The notes under the pieces: model-generated
Database searches by the model: none
Seen by the model: only the letters and a program-made list of their open reading frames with translations
What the model was told of the DNA's origin: nothing
Shown here: positions 7,046 to 14,148 of the stretch, one piece after another
Layout of the letters: the number at the start of each line of letters is the position of its first letter
How positions within the stretch are numbered: position 1 is the first letter of the stretch
Position numbers and translations under genes: made by a program
Assembly (NCBI GenBank): GCA_934647235.1
Contig: CAKUFG010000034.1
Span: forward strand, 1 to 21,307
Source of the DNA: an uncultured Clostridia bacterium
GTDB lineage: Bacteria; Bacillota; Clostridia; Christensenellales; Aristaeellaceae
DNA length: 21,307 bases
Reading direction: 5' to 3'

Positions 7046-9481
7046 ATGAAAAAAATCTCGCTGCTCTTGGCCGTAATCATGCTGCTTAGCTGCGTCTGCA
7101 GCGCCTTTGCGCAGGAGCCCACCGAAGCGCCCGTCGGCGCGAACGAGGTGATGAACATCCGCGCCAAGCAGGTGGATCAGGAGGCCGCCGCCGCCGAGGA
7201 AGCCTTCCTGAAGTCCGACTGCGCATTTTCCGTCATCGAAGCCGACGAGGCCACCGGCCAGGTCAGGCTTTCCTACATGGAGGGCGTAACCCCCATCCTG
7301 GAAGCGGACGGCCTGAAATTCAAGGATCTCAACAAAAATGGCAAGCTGGACGTATATGAGGACTGGCGCAAGGACACCGACGAGCGCATCGCCGATCTGA
7401 TCAGCCAGATGACCCCGGAGGAGGAGGTCGGCCTGCTGTTCTGCGTCAACACCCAGCTGTATGACGCGCGCCACATGGTGCAGGAATTTGCCCTCACCTG
7501 CCAGCTGTTCAACCTGAACGGCACGCCCATCACCATCACCAACACGCTGAACAACCTGCAGGCCGCCGCCGAGGCAGAGCGCCTGGGCGTGCCCATGGTG
7601 TTCACCTCCGACCGCGAATACAATTCGTTTGGCGGATACATTGACAAGGCGCACGAGGGCTTTGGCACCGCCAACGATCCCGAGTTGGCGTATGCCCTGG
7701 CTTGCTTCTACGGCAAGGCCATGCGCGCCGTGGGCATCCACGTTACCTTTGAGCCCTACGCCAACGAAATCGGCGCGCAGTACGGCGAGAATCCCGAATA
7801 CATCGCCGCCATCGTGCATGAGGAGATCCGCGGCCTGGAAGAAAACGGCCTGGCCTCCTGCACCAAGCACTGGATCGGCCGCGGCGGCGACAGTGCCTTC
7901 GGCAAGGCCCGCTCCGTAGCCCAGAACTTTGAAAACTGGATGGTCGGCTGGAAGGCCGCCCTGTCCGGCGGCTCCGAATGGGTCATGACCAACTGCGGCG
8001 GCACCGGCATCGGCAACACCGTGGACGTCAAGTGGGACAAGGCCACCATGAGTTACCTGCGCGACACGCTGGGCTTTGACGGCGTGGTCGTCACCGACTG
8101 GTGGGCGCTTGGCGGCGGCCCCGGCAGCTCCGGCCGTATGAGCGGCATCACCGCCGAGGGCGTGGATCTGGGACAGCAGACCATTGGCTGGCTGTACAAC
8201 GAAGCGCTGGCCAACGGCACCGATATGTTCGGCTCCGGCTCCATGATCCGCGATTACAGCAACTGGGAGTCCTCTCCCTCCTCCAACTATCCCCAGGCAA
8301 TCATCGACGGCCTGGCCTCCGGCGAGGTGGAAAAGGCCAATGTGGATCAGGCCGCTACCCGCATCCTGCGGTTCAAGTACAACAAGGGCCTGTTTGAAAA
8401 CCCCTACTGCGACGTGAACGCCGCCGTTGAACTGTGCGCCAGCGCTGAATGGGCTGCCAACCCCACCGCCATCACCAACGACGAGGAGCTGCGCGCCGCC
8501 CGCAATCCCTACGAGGTAGAGCTGACCGAGCGCCTGCAGGCCAAGTCCGCCGTGCTGGTGAAGAACGACAACAACCTGCTGCCCCTGAGCAAGGACGCGA
8601 AGATCTACATCGACGGCTCCAACTCCACCGCCAAGGAAGGCTACAAAAAGTACATGACCGAGCTGGGCGTAACGGTGGTGGACCAGATGGAAGACGCGGA
8701 CATCGTAGTGGGCGATTACGCATCCATCAACGACGCCACCGAGCTGTTCATCGAGGATGCGCAGGATCTTGAAAAGCCCATCGTGCTGACCCTGAACACC
8801 ACCAAGCCCACCCAGTACGCCATTGAAAGCGCCAACGCGCTGCTGTATCTCAGCTACAGCCAGGGCGCCGATCACGGCTCCACCGAGGGCGGCTTCGTCA
8901 CCACCACCGCGCCCTGGGTATATGTCAACCTGCTTTACGGCGTTGTCGAGCCCGGCGGCGTCATCAACAAGGAAATCGCCCGCAATGTCGTGGCTGATAA
9001 CGAGCAGTGGAAGGATCTGGCCGGCGATCAGGGCGCGTCCCCCTATGTGCGCCTGATGGTGCAGGCCACCATGGAGGATGATCCCAACCATGTTTCTCCC
9101 CGCAACTGGGGCGATCCGCTGGTCAGCTATCACTACGGCATGCACTATGGCCAGAACCCCGAATTCAAGTATTCCTGCCTGATCCTGCCCATGATGCAGG
9201 AAACCAAGGAAGTGGAATCCGGCTCCTCCACCAGCACCCAGACCACCGTCTGGAACCAGGCCAAGGCCGGCGAGCCCTTCACCGTCTACGCTCTGCTGCG
9301 CAATACCGGTGCCGACGGCATCACCACCGTGCAGGCCAAGGCCAACGGCGAGGTTGTGGCTGAAAAGATCATGACCGTTGAAGGCGGCAGCTGGCGCGTG
9401 GTCCAGATGGACATCACCCTGGATGCCGGCGAATACACCATCGATATCGGTGGCCAGACCGGCGCCATCACCATTGAGTAA
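7046..9481 (+). CDS. Secreted GH3-type glycoside hydrolase with EF-hand loop (paralogue 2)
   Basis: The 811-residue protein has the same plan as the gene at 434: signal peptide with likely cleavage after Ala22 (AFA|QE), calcium loop at 94-105 (D94, N96, N98, G99, D102, E105), GH3 N- and C-terminal domains, and a C-terminal Ig/CARDB-like domain. The predicted nucleophile is Asp351 in 'VVVTDWW', with Thr in place of the usual Ser. The region after it ('ALGGGPGSSGR') is Gly-rich and differs from paralogue 1, so substrate preference may differ. 'KHW' replaces 'KHF'. A 33-base stretch is identical between the two genes (2420-2452 and 9005-9037). A ribosome site AAAGGAG lies 9 bases before ATG 7046. 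An alternative lipobox reading (LLSC) is weaker than the AFA|QE site shared with paralogue 1. Confidence 0.85.
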   Translation: MKKISLLLAVIMLLSCVCSAFAQEPTEAPVGANEVMNIRAKQVDQEAAAAEEAFLKSDCAFSVIEADEATGQVRLSYMEGVTPILEADGLKFKDLNKNGKLDVYEDWRKDTDERIADLISQMTPEEEVGLLFCVNTQLYDARHMVQEFALTCQLFNLNGTPITITNTLNNLQAAAEAERLGVPMVFTSDREYNSFGGYIDKAHEGFGTANDPELAYALACFYGKAMRAVGIHVTFEPYANEIGAQYGENPEYIAAIVHEEIRGLEENGLASCTKHWIGRGGDSAFGKARSVAQNFENWMVGWKAALSGGSEWVMTNCGGTGIGNTVDVKWDKATMSYLRDTLGFDGVVVTDWWALGGGPGSSGRMSGITAEGVDLGQQTIGWLYNEALANGTDMFGSGSMIRDYSNWESSPSSNYPQAIIDGLASGEVEKANVDQAATRILRFKYNKGLFENPYCDVNAAVELCASAEWAANPTAITNDEELRAARNPYEVELTERLQAKSAVLVKNDNNLLPLSKDAKIYIDGSNSTAKEGYKKYMTELGVTVVDQMEDADIVVGDYASINDATELFIEDAQDLEKPIVLTLNTTKPTQYAIESANALLYLSYSQGADHGSTEGGFVTTTAPWVYVNLLYGVVEPGGVINKEIARNVVADNEQWKDLAGDQGASPYVRLMVQATMEDDPNHVSPRNWGDPLVSYHYGMHYGQNPEFKYSCLILPMMQETKEVESGSSTSTQTTVWNQAKAGEPFTVYALLRNTGADGITTVQAKANGEVVAEKIMTVEGGSWRVVQMDITLDAGEYTIDIGGQTGAITIE

Positions 9482-9524
9482 TCCGCTGTAAGTTAATTTG
9501 TCAAAACCAAATTCCAAGCATCTC

Positions 9525-9560
9525 CGGAGGGGCTTTTCACCGAAAGGCCCCTCCGAAATT
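9525..9560 (+). terminator. Strong hairpin after second GH3 gene
   Basis: A 14-bp stem with one wobble (9525-9538 with 9542-9555, loop ACC) lies 43 bases after the stop codon. The following AAATTCTAT is a poor U-tract, so it may act as an RNA-stabilising hairpin as much as a terminator. Confidence 0.6.
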
Positions 9561-9604
9561 CTATCGAGCAATACCTACCAAATCAAAAAAGTAAGGTGAA
9601 TGCA

Positions 9605-10798
9605 GTGAAAAAGCGATTTGTTATTTGGATGTTAGTGGTTTGTGCGATGATGCTTTGCGCTGCAGCCGCAAACGCAGATAGCGTTATAATGAATGCCGAT
9701 ATTCAAAAGGACGGCCCGGTAGGCTCCTCCTTCACCATCCGTCCTGAGGAGATCATGGTTGCATCTGTTGATGGTTCCTTTACAATTGAATTGACGCGGA
9801 AGCCCTTTACCCCGCCTGCCGGGATGGCTCCGCCGGCCGCCGCAGAAAAGGATGATAAAAACGCACAAGGCGGCTTCCCTGCAGATTTTGCCCCAAGCAC
9901 AGGTGAAAGCGCGCCGGAGCAGCTGACAATTTATAGTATCGAGTATCTTGCGGACGGCTCTATTGTACTGAACACGGAGAACTACTCCACGGACAATAAT
10001 TTCACAATTTCATTGATCAGCAGCGAGAATCAGGAAGTCCTGCATCAATGGACTGAGGCTGATTTAGCGGAGATAAAATATGGCGCAATCGACTCGTTTA
10101 CAACAGGCGTATACGAGGGGAGCTACGAAGATAAAAACGGCCAAACCGTGCCGCTGTCCATCGTATATGCTCTGTATGTTCCTGAACAAGCCGATGAGAA
10201 CACCCCAATGGTCGTAACGATGCATGGCTCCGGAGAATCCGGAAATGATGGCCTGGCACATTTGACTGCCAATCAGCTGAATTCCTGCTGGGTGGAAGAA
10301 GTCTGGCAAAAGGAACATCCCTGCTATGTCCTTGCGCCTCAGTTTCCTGATTCTGCTATCAGCAACGATTTGGAATTAAGAGATTCCTATCTCAAGGTTT
10401 ATCATGACATGCTTGAAGCCTTCAAGCAGACGTATCGTCCGAGCTCTGTTTACCTGGCTTCCCTATCGATGGGCTCCCGTCTCGGATTCCGCTATTTGAC
10501 TCTGTATCCAAATTACTTTGACGCAGCCATCATGTGCTGCGGCGCGCTCCAGAACGCAGATCCGTCTGAAATCACGGAAATGCCAGTATGGTTCGTTCAC
10601 GCTATTTCTGACGGAACCAACCTGTCCCAAAACTCTGCGGACGCTTTCAACCAAGCAGTCGCGGCCGGAAACACCCAGGCTCGCCTGACGCTCATCCCGG
10701 ATGAAGGGCTGGACGGTGCAGGCGCGCACTTTGCTGCATGGCAAATAGCATACAGCGACAACTCAGCATATATGAATTGGCTGTTTGAACAAAAGTGA
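9605..10798 (+). CDS. Secreted alpha/beta hydrolase (predicted peptidase/esterase, COG4099-like)
   Basis: Starting at GTG 9605 (AAGGTGA at 9593-9599), the protein has 397 residues and a signal peptide with likely cleavage after Ala24 (ANA|DS). Residues about 25-165 form an N-terminal region I do not recognise, with a Pro/Ala-rich stretch 'PPAGMAPPAAAEKDD'. An alpha/beta hydrolase domain follows: oxyanion region 'MHGSGESGND', candidate nucleophile Ser288 in 'SLSMG', candidate acid Asp336 in 'HAISDGT', candidate His375 in 'GAHFAAW', and a typical ending 'YMNWLFEQ'. The first Gly of the usual GxSxG is Ser here. COG4099-type enzymes are predicted esterases or peptidases; some act on acylated glycans, which would suit the GH3 neighbours, but that is inference. 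Its GC content is clearly lower than that of the genes before it. A start at GTG 9596 is possible but poorly spaced. Confidence 0.75.
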   Translation: MKKRFVIWMLVVCAMMLCAAAANADSVIMNADIQKDGPVGSSFTIRPEEIMVASVDGSFTIELTRKPFTPPAGMAPPAAAEKDDKNAQGGFPADFAPSTGESAPEQLTIYSIEYLADGSIVLNTENYSTDNNFTISLISSENQEVLHQWTEADLAEIKYGAIDSFTTGVYEGSYEDKNGQTVPLSIVYALYVPEQADENTPMVVTMHGSGESGNDGLAHLTANQLNSCWVEEVWQKEHPCYVLAPQFPDSAISNDLELRDSYLKVYHDMLEAFKQTYRPSSVYLASLSMGSRLGFRYLTLYPNYFDAAIMCCGALQNADPSEITEMPVWFVHAISDGTNLSQNSADAFNQAVAAGNTQARLTLIPDEGLDGAGAHFAAWQIAYSDNSAYMNWLFEQK

Positions 10799-11137
10799 TT
10801 CTGCACGTTGGATACGGCAATGCTTACTGCATATCCGCAATGAAGCGGCGAGGCAAATTAAACTGATTCCTGGTATGAAAATTTTTCAGGGAACTGAGAC
10901 CCAAAAGAGTCACATGGGCGTGTACTATGGTAAATACGATTTCGGTGAAGGGCTTAAACACGCGGTATACCAGTCTACTATTCCCCGCACTTCTCTAAAA
11001 GCGAAGTACGAGGACTCTAACAAAGAAGGTCCTAACCTTACAGCAATGAATAATCGCTGGAAATATTGGATTTGGCCTAAGCACATTGTTCTGTGATTCT
11101 ATGTTCTGTTTCCGAACAAGTGACTAAGCAAAGCCTA

Positions 11138-11194
11138 TAGTTGTAATGCTCTATTAGATTTCACAATCTATTTACAAGAGGACAGCTACAACTA
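11138..11194 (+). other. Nested stem-loop structure, possible structured RNA
   Basis: Three nested pairings are visible: TAGTTGTA (11138-11145) with TACAACTA (11187-11194), CTCT (11149-11152) with AGAG (11177-11180), and TAGATT (11155-11160) with AATCTA (11165-11170, loop TCAC). No T tract follows directly, so it is not a plain terminator. Function unknown. Confidence 0.35.
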
Positions 11195-11227
11195 AAAGTA
11201 CAGTTCTATTCACTAAGCCCATAAACA

Positions 11228-11270
11228 GGCTCCACATCTTGCAACGCAAGATATGGAGCCTTATATTTTA
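11228..11270 (+). terminator. Long hairpin, terminator-like
   Basis: A 15-bp stem with one C-A mismatch (11228-11242 with 11246-11260, loop AAC) is followed by TTATATTTTA. It could end transcripts from the hydrolase side, though it lies 430 bases past that stop codon. Read the other way, the tail TGTTTATGGG is weaker. Confidence 0.55.
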
Positions 11271-11349
11271 TGAAATAAAGCTTCCATAGTTGTTTGAAGA
11301 GGAGGAATGCAACAACCAGTAAGCCGTATCATAATATCTTATATTCCCA

Positions 11350-11381
11350 TACATTGTGCACAATGTACGGTATATTATACT
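11350..11381. promoter_or_regulatory. Perfect 18-bp palindrome overlapping promoter-like boxes
   Basis: TACATTGTGCACAATGTA (11350-11367) is fully self-complementary, as expected for a dimeric repressor site. On the plus strand TTGTGC (11354-11359) lies 16 bases before TATACT (11376-11381); on the minus strand TATAAT reads 11379-11374. No gene starts nearby on either strand, so it could be an orphan operator or drive an unseen small RNA. Confidence 0.4.
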
Positions 11382-11488
11382 TTGTAGCCACCCGTCATCG
11401 ATAATCGGGCCACCACTTGTTTCAGGTAAAATTCAAAAATAAAACGCTGCAGAACTGGTTGAAACGCATTTGAGAATAAAATTTTTTG

Positions 11489-12589
11489 TCAATGATTCAA
11501 CAAATACCAGTTACAGATGATTCGACCATCTGCGGTTCCAGATTCACCGGTATGGCTTCCCCAAACCATAATCGCGTGATCGGTATCCATATAAAATTGA
11601 CATGCTTCAAGCGCCGTGATTTCTGGAATGTCTTGGATTTGAAGTTTTTCACCTGCAAATGGGGTAAAAGCCAGGAGCGCTTTGGGCTGTGTGGTGTCGT
11701 TAGCTCTCGAGCCGCCAAGCAGATAGCCTTGCTTGCATAATAGCAACGTATTGAAGGTAACATCCGGTGAATTTGATAGGATTGTCTTTTTCGTTTTGCG
11801 TATTCCATTATGGTCGGTTGTCAGCAAATCATAAGAAACTGACGTATCCATCCCTCTTCTTGCTATCAGGATATGCAACGCATCCTGCTCGGCAACAATC
11901 GCAATGCCGGCGCCCTCATCACGCAAAACCTGTGTTTTTGCATATTCGCCGCCTTCATCAATAAAGAATAATGCATTTTCACGCTCATTTTGATTAAAAG
12001 CAAGCAAAACATAGCCATTTTCATAGGACGCACAGGCATCGGTCAGATAAAAGTTTCGGGGAACTTTCGTGGTTTCAAGCGACCATAGCGTACGGAAGGA
12101 TGTATCAAGCAGCGCAACTTTTAGAGGGGATACATTATGGCTGTAGACAAGTATACCTGCATCCACGCGCATGATTGTAGCGTCAGACATCCATGCTGGA
12201 AGAGCGATGGGATCTCCCTGTACTCCATTGGCGGAGATCGGGAGCAAATAGGGCTTACGCTGCTCAACAGGCATGCCATACTCATCGATTATCAGATAAG
12301 CCGTATCGTTGACCTGCACAGCGCCCCGATAGAAATGGGAATCCGGGCATGAAATTGTCCAGTCAATTGTACCGTCCTTGCTGACATGAGCAAACCAATT
12401 CTCTGTTTGTAATTGCAGTCCAGTGCCCATGATGTAGCAACTTCCATCGCTTTGCGGCAAGCTCATTGAGTACGAACGTTCCGTAAAATCAAGAATCTGC
12501 GAGTCGGTCAGCGTCAGAAAGTCATCAGCTACAGCTGCCCTGCACATTAACAGCAAAACGCTTATTACCATTATCACTTTCTTGCACAT
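11489..12589 (-). CDS. Secreted protein of unknown function, possible beta-propeller
   Basis: The 366-residue protein begins with a signal peptide (cleavage likely after Ala21, AAVA|DD). ATG 12589 is chosen over ATG 12595 because the ribosome site AAAGGAG (12603-12597) is only one base from the earlier ATG but 7 from this one. The mature part is a series of short beta-strand blocks with recurring themes such as 'GSCYIMG', 'DTAYLIIDE', 'GILVYSHN', 'GYVLLAFN', 'GYLLGGSR' and 'HAIMVWG', about six units, which suggests a beta-propeller fold like lipoprotein-type or WD-like sensors. I do not recognise a named family or catalytic motif. It is a lone gene, convergent with the hydrolase, flanked on both sides by long non-coding gaps, and less GC-rich than the metabolic genes. 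Confidence 0.75.
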   Translation of the reverse strand: MCKKVIMVISVLLLMCRAAVADDFLTLTDSQILDFTERSYSMSLPQSDGSCYIMGTGLQLQTENWFAHVSKDGTIDWTISCPDSHFYRGAVQVNDTAYLIIDEYGMPVEQRKPYLLPISANGVQGDPIALPAWMSDATIMRVDAGILVYSHNVSPLKVALLDTSFRTLWSLETTKVPRNFYLTDACASYENGYVLLAFNQNERENALFFIDEGGEYAKTQVLRDEGAGIAIVAEQDALHILIARRGMDTSVSYDLLTTDHNGIRKTKKTILSNSPDVTFNTLLLCKQGYLLGGSRANDTTQPKALLAFTPFAGEKLQIQDIPEITALEACQFYMDTDHAIMVWGSHTGESGTADGRIICNWYLLNH

Positions 12590-12603
12590 TTTCATGCTCC
12601 TTT

Positions 12604-13326
12604 ACTAAACTGATATAATTGCCAGGAAAAATATGCTTCGAAAGATAAGCAACTAAAATAGCTCATTACTTTCGAGCAAGGTTTAGCTAAGCCGTTCTCA
12701 ACTCGTAGTGCCATATGGCTTTGTTTCCAAACACTCGTTTCACCATTCCACACCCTTTCCCCTTTCTATATGCTAGAGCATCAAACTCTAACCATACATA
12801 ACATATAACGAAATTTCTGTCCCATTTATTCCCTTAATCTGGAACTTTTTATGCAGTCAGTTCTCAGGTATAATTCCTTTATTTTACATAATTTGACTTT
12901 CTTTTGGCTCTTTTTTACTTTTAAAAAATGATTTACAATACTCTTGTCACTGTGACATGGCTAACATCATTATTGGAATTCTTCAATAGATATCCAGTTG
13001 AATACCTTGTTTATAGCGACAAACAGCAGAACATCGAAACACCATATTTTTCAATAATTATTGTATATCAATCAAAAGGATCTCACAATGAGGCACCCTC
13101 TTTACATATTTTTATAATGGTCTAGAAATACACTCTCTATGAAGGTTCTCTTGAAATACTTTATTGAGCAGTTCAGTCCCTCATACAAATAAAGGCCGCC
13201 TTTCAATGCCTATCATTTTATAGGAACTACATACTAAATGGATAACACATGAGAACCCGGTGCAGAGGGCCTCCTAAGCAATTACAAGTTGCTATATACA
13301 AATCAACTTTGCTGGAGGAAATAGAA
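12604..13326. other. 720-bp AT-rich gap between divergent genes
   Basis: This gap separates the divergent starts of the secreted protein and the small HTH-like gene, so it should carry both promoters, but no clear -35/-10 pair could be assigned. A quasi-palindromic pair GCTTCGAAAG (12635-12644) and CTTTCGAGC (12669-12677) lies just upstream of the minus-strand gene. An open frame at 12928-13125 lacks a ribosome site and looks random. The size and AT content suggest decayed or transferred DNA. Confidence 0.5.
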
Positions 13327-13587
13327 ATGAATGAAATAGCATTTGCTGCTTACCTTCTGGAAACGCTACTGCACGAGGTATTCCATTCCAAGCGCAGAAT
13401 GGCGCGAGAGCTTGGTGTAACCCTGCGTACATTACAACTGAATATGAAGGCAGGGGAAAATTCGAAAGGCGCCAATCGCGCGACTATAGGAGCAGTATAT
13501 TACTGTTGCGAACATCGAATTGACATTCTGAAGATTTATGATCGCTTTGTCGCTTCAAAGAAGGGAAGCCATAAACTCAAGAAGTAA
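13327..13587 (+). CDS. Small HTH-like protein
   Basis: ATG 13327 has a good ribosome site (GGAGG 13314-13318, 8 bases away), giving 86 residues; the frame stays open further upstream without a comparable start. Residues about 22-41, 'KRRMARELGVTLRTLQLNMK', look like a helix-turn-helix with the usual 'A-x-x-L-G-V-T-x-R-T-L' spacing seen in DNA-binding proteins. The end is Lys-rich. No partner gene is adjacent; it sits alone between a long AT-rich gap and a terminator. It may be a small transcription regulator, perhaps of mobile-element origin, but no target can be named. The palindrome at 11350-11367 is one possible site to test. The family is not recognised beyond the HTH-like helix pair. Confidence 0.6.
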   Translation: MNEIAFAAYLLETLLHEVFHSKRRMARELGVTLRTLQLNMKAGENSKGANRATIGAVYYCCEHRIDILKIYDRFVASKKGSHKLKK

Positions 13588-13615
13588 GCATTCCTTGGAA
13601 AGCAACCATGAAAAG

Positions 13616-13657
13616 GGCACGAAAACATCTTATACAGATGGATTCGTGCCTCTTTAT
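13616..13657 (+). terminator. Terminator after small HTH-like gene
   Basis: GGCACGAA (13616-13623) pairs with TTCGTGCC (13643-13650), and inside CATCT (13626-13630) pairs with AGATG (13636-13640). TCTTTATA follows. It lies 28 bases past the stop codon. Confidence 0.7.
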
Positions 13658-13706
13658 ACATCGAAAAAAAGTTACTATGCTTTCAGCCAAACTGGTTTCT
13701 ATCATA

Positions 13707-13742
13707 AAGCAAATCCGAACCTCTTCTTCAGAAAAGGCTCGG
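13707..13742 (-). terminator. Terminator after tRNA-Ala
   Basis: On the minus strand CCGAGCC (13742-13736) pairs with GGTTCGG (13721-13715) through one G-T wobble, with a partial inner stem, then ATTTGCTTT. It starts 13 bases beyond the tRNA 3' end and converges with the plus-strand terminator at 13616-13657. Confidence 0.6.
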
Positions 13743-13754
13743 ATCAAAAATTTC

Positions 13755-13830
13755 TGGTGGAGCATAGGAGATTCGAACTCCTGACCTCGACAATGCGAAT
13801 GTCGCGCGCTACCAACTGTGCTAATGCCCC
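13755..13830 (-). tRNA. tRNA-Ala(CGC)
   Basis: The 76-nt gene reads on the minus strand and includes an encoded CCA (13757-13755). The acceptor stem GGGGCAT pairs with ATGCTCC and contains the G3-U70 wobble that marks alanine tRNAs. The anticodon arm is CGACA-TTCGCAT-TGTCG, giving anticodon CGC (codon GCG). The T arm is AGGAG-TTCGAAT-CTCCT. The D stem GCAC/GCGC has one A-C mismatch. There is no -10 box directly before its 5' end; the only good promoter lies at 13951-13979, beyond a duplicated copy of its first 22 nt. Confidence 0.95.
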
Positions 13831-13918
13831 AAATTTCTTTGTCAAATTTTGTGCAGATCTGACAGAAACTGCTTTCCTTCGAAAACCACTGGCGGGGATA
13901 AACAACTGAAGGCTTGTT

Positions 13919-13940
13919 CTACCAACTGTGCTAATGCCCC
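13919..13940 (-). repeat. Duplicated 5' end of tRNA-Ala (tRNA fragment)
   Basis: These 22 bases are identical to the first 22 nt of the tRNA-Ala gene (13809-13830), covering the acceptor 5' strand and most of the D arm, 110 bp away. Beyond them the sequence does not form an anticodon arm, T arm or matching acceptor 3' strand, so this is a fragment and not a second tRNA. It lies 10 bases after the -10 box, where the intact gene would be expected. It could be a leftover of tandem duplication with decay, or one end of an integration or excision scar. Confidence 0.8.
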
Positions 13941-13950
13941 GTACTTGATT

Positions 13951-13979
13951 AGTATATCAAAAAGCGCGATGAAATGCAA
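13951..13979 (-). promoter_or_regulatory. Promoter of the tRNA-Ala transcript
   Basis: On the minus strand TTGCAT (13979-13974) and TATACT (13956-13951) are separated by 17 bases, with the tRNA fragment beginning 10 bases later. A transcript from here would cross the fragment and an 88-nt spacer before reaching the intact tRNA. Confidence 0.75.
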
Positions 13980-14110
13980 TACCCCGGCGCAAATTTTTTT
14001 GATTTTTGTTTTTGCGCTGCAGCGAAGCAGTCTGTTCCCCAATGAATGAGGGAATGCACGATTATGGAAAGCAACGCGCCGCTATACCCTGGAACAAAAG
14101 GAAACGGCGC

Positions 14111-14133
14111 GGCTGCGTTATTTGCGTGCAGCC
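14111..14133 (-). terminator. Weak terminator candidate after tetR-family gene
   Basis: On the minus strand GGCTGC (14133-14128) pairs with GCAGCC (14116-14111), followed by GCGCCGTTTCCTTTTG. The stem is short and the T tract interrupted. It starts 16 bases after the stop codon. Confidence 0.35.
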
Positions 14134-14148
14134 GGCCGATGCTCTTCG

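Larger units (their letters stand above)
10799..11488. other. 690-bp AT-rich gap without a convincing gene
   Basis: No frame here has both a ribosome site and recognisable protein content. A weak open frame near 10785-11096 starts at TTG inside the hydrolase gene and has no ribosome site. The gap holds nested inverted repeats (11138-11194), a long hairpin (11228-11260) and an 18-bp palindrome (11350-11367), described separately. It separates two convergent genes, so much of it is 3' untranslated or decayed sequence. Confidence 0.6.

Noticed and set aside
10785..11096. 103-residue open frame after the hydrolase
   Set aside because: It starts at TTG inside the hydrolase gene, has no ribosome site at any internal ATG, and the protein is not recognisable.
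12928..13125. 65-residue open frame in the AT-rich gap
   Set aside because: No ribosome site; composition looks like random AT-rich sequence.
13842..14042. Minus-strand frame containing 'ALAQLVEQ'
   Set aside because: That peptide is the well-known false translation of a tRNA 5' end; here it comes from the duplicated tRNA-Ala fragment.
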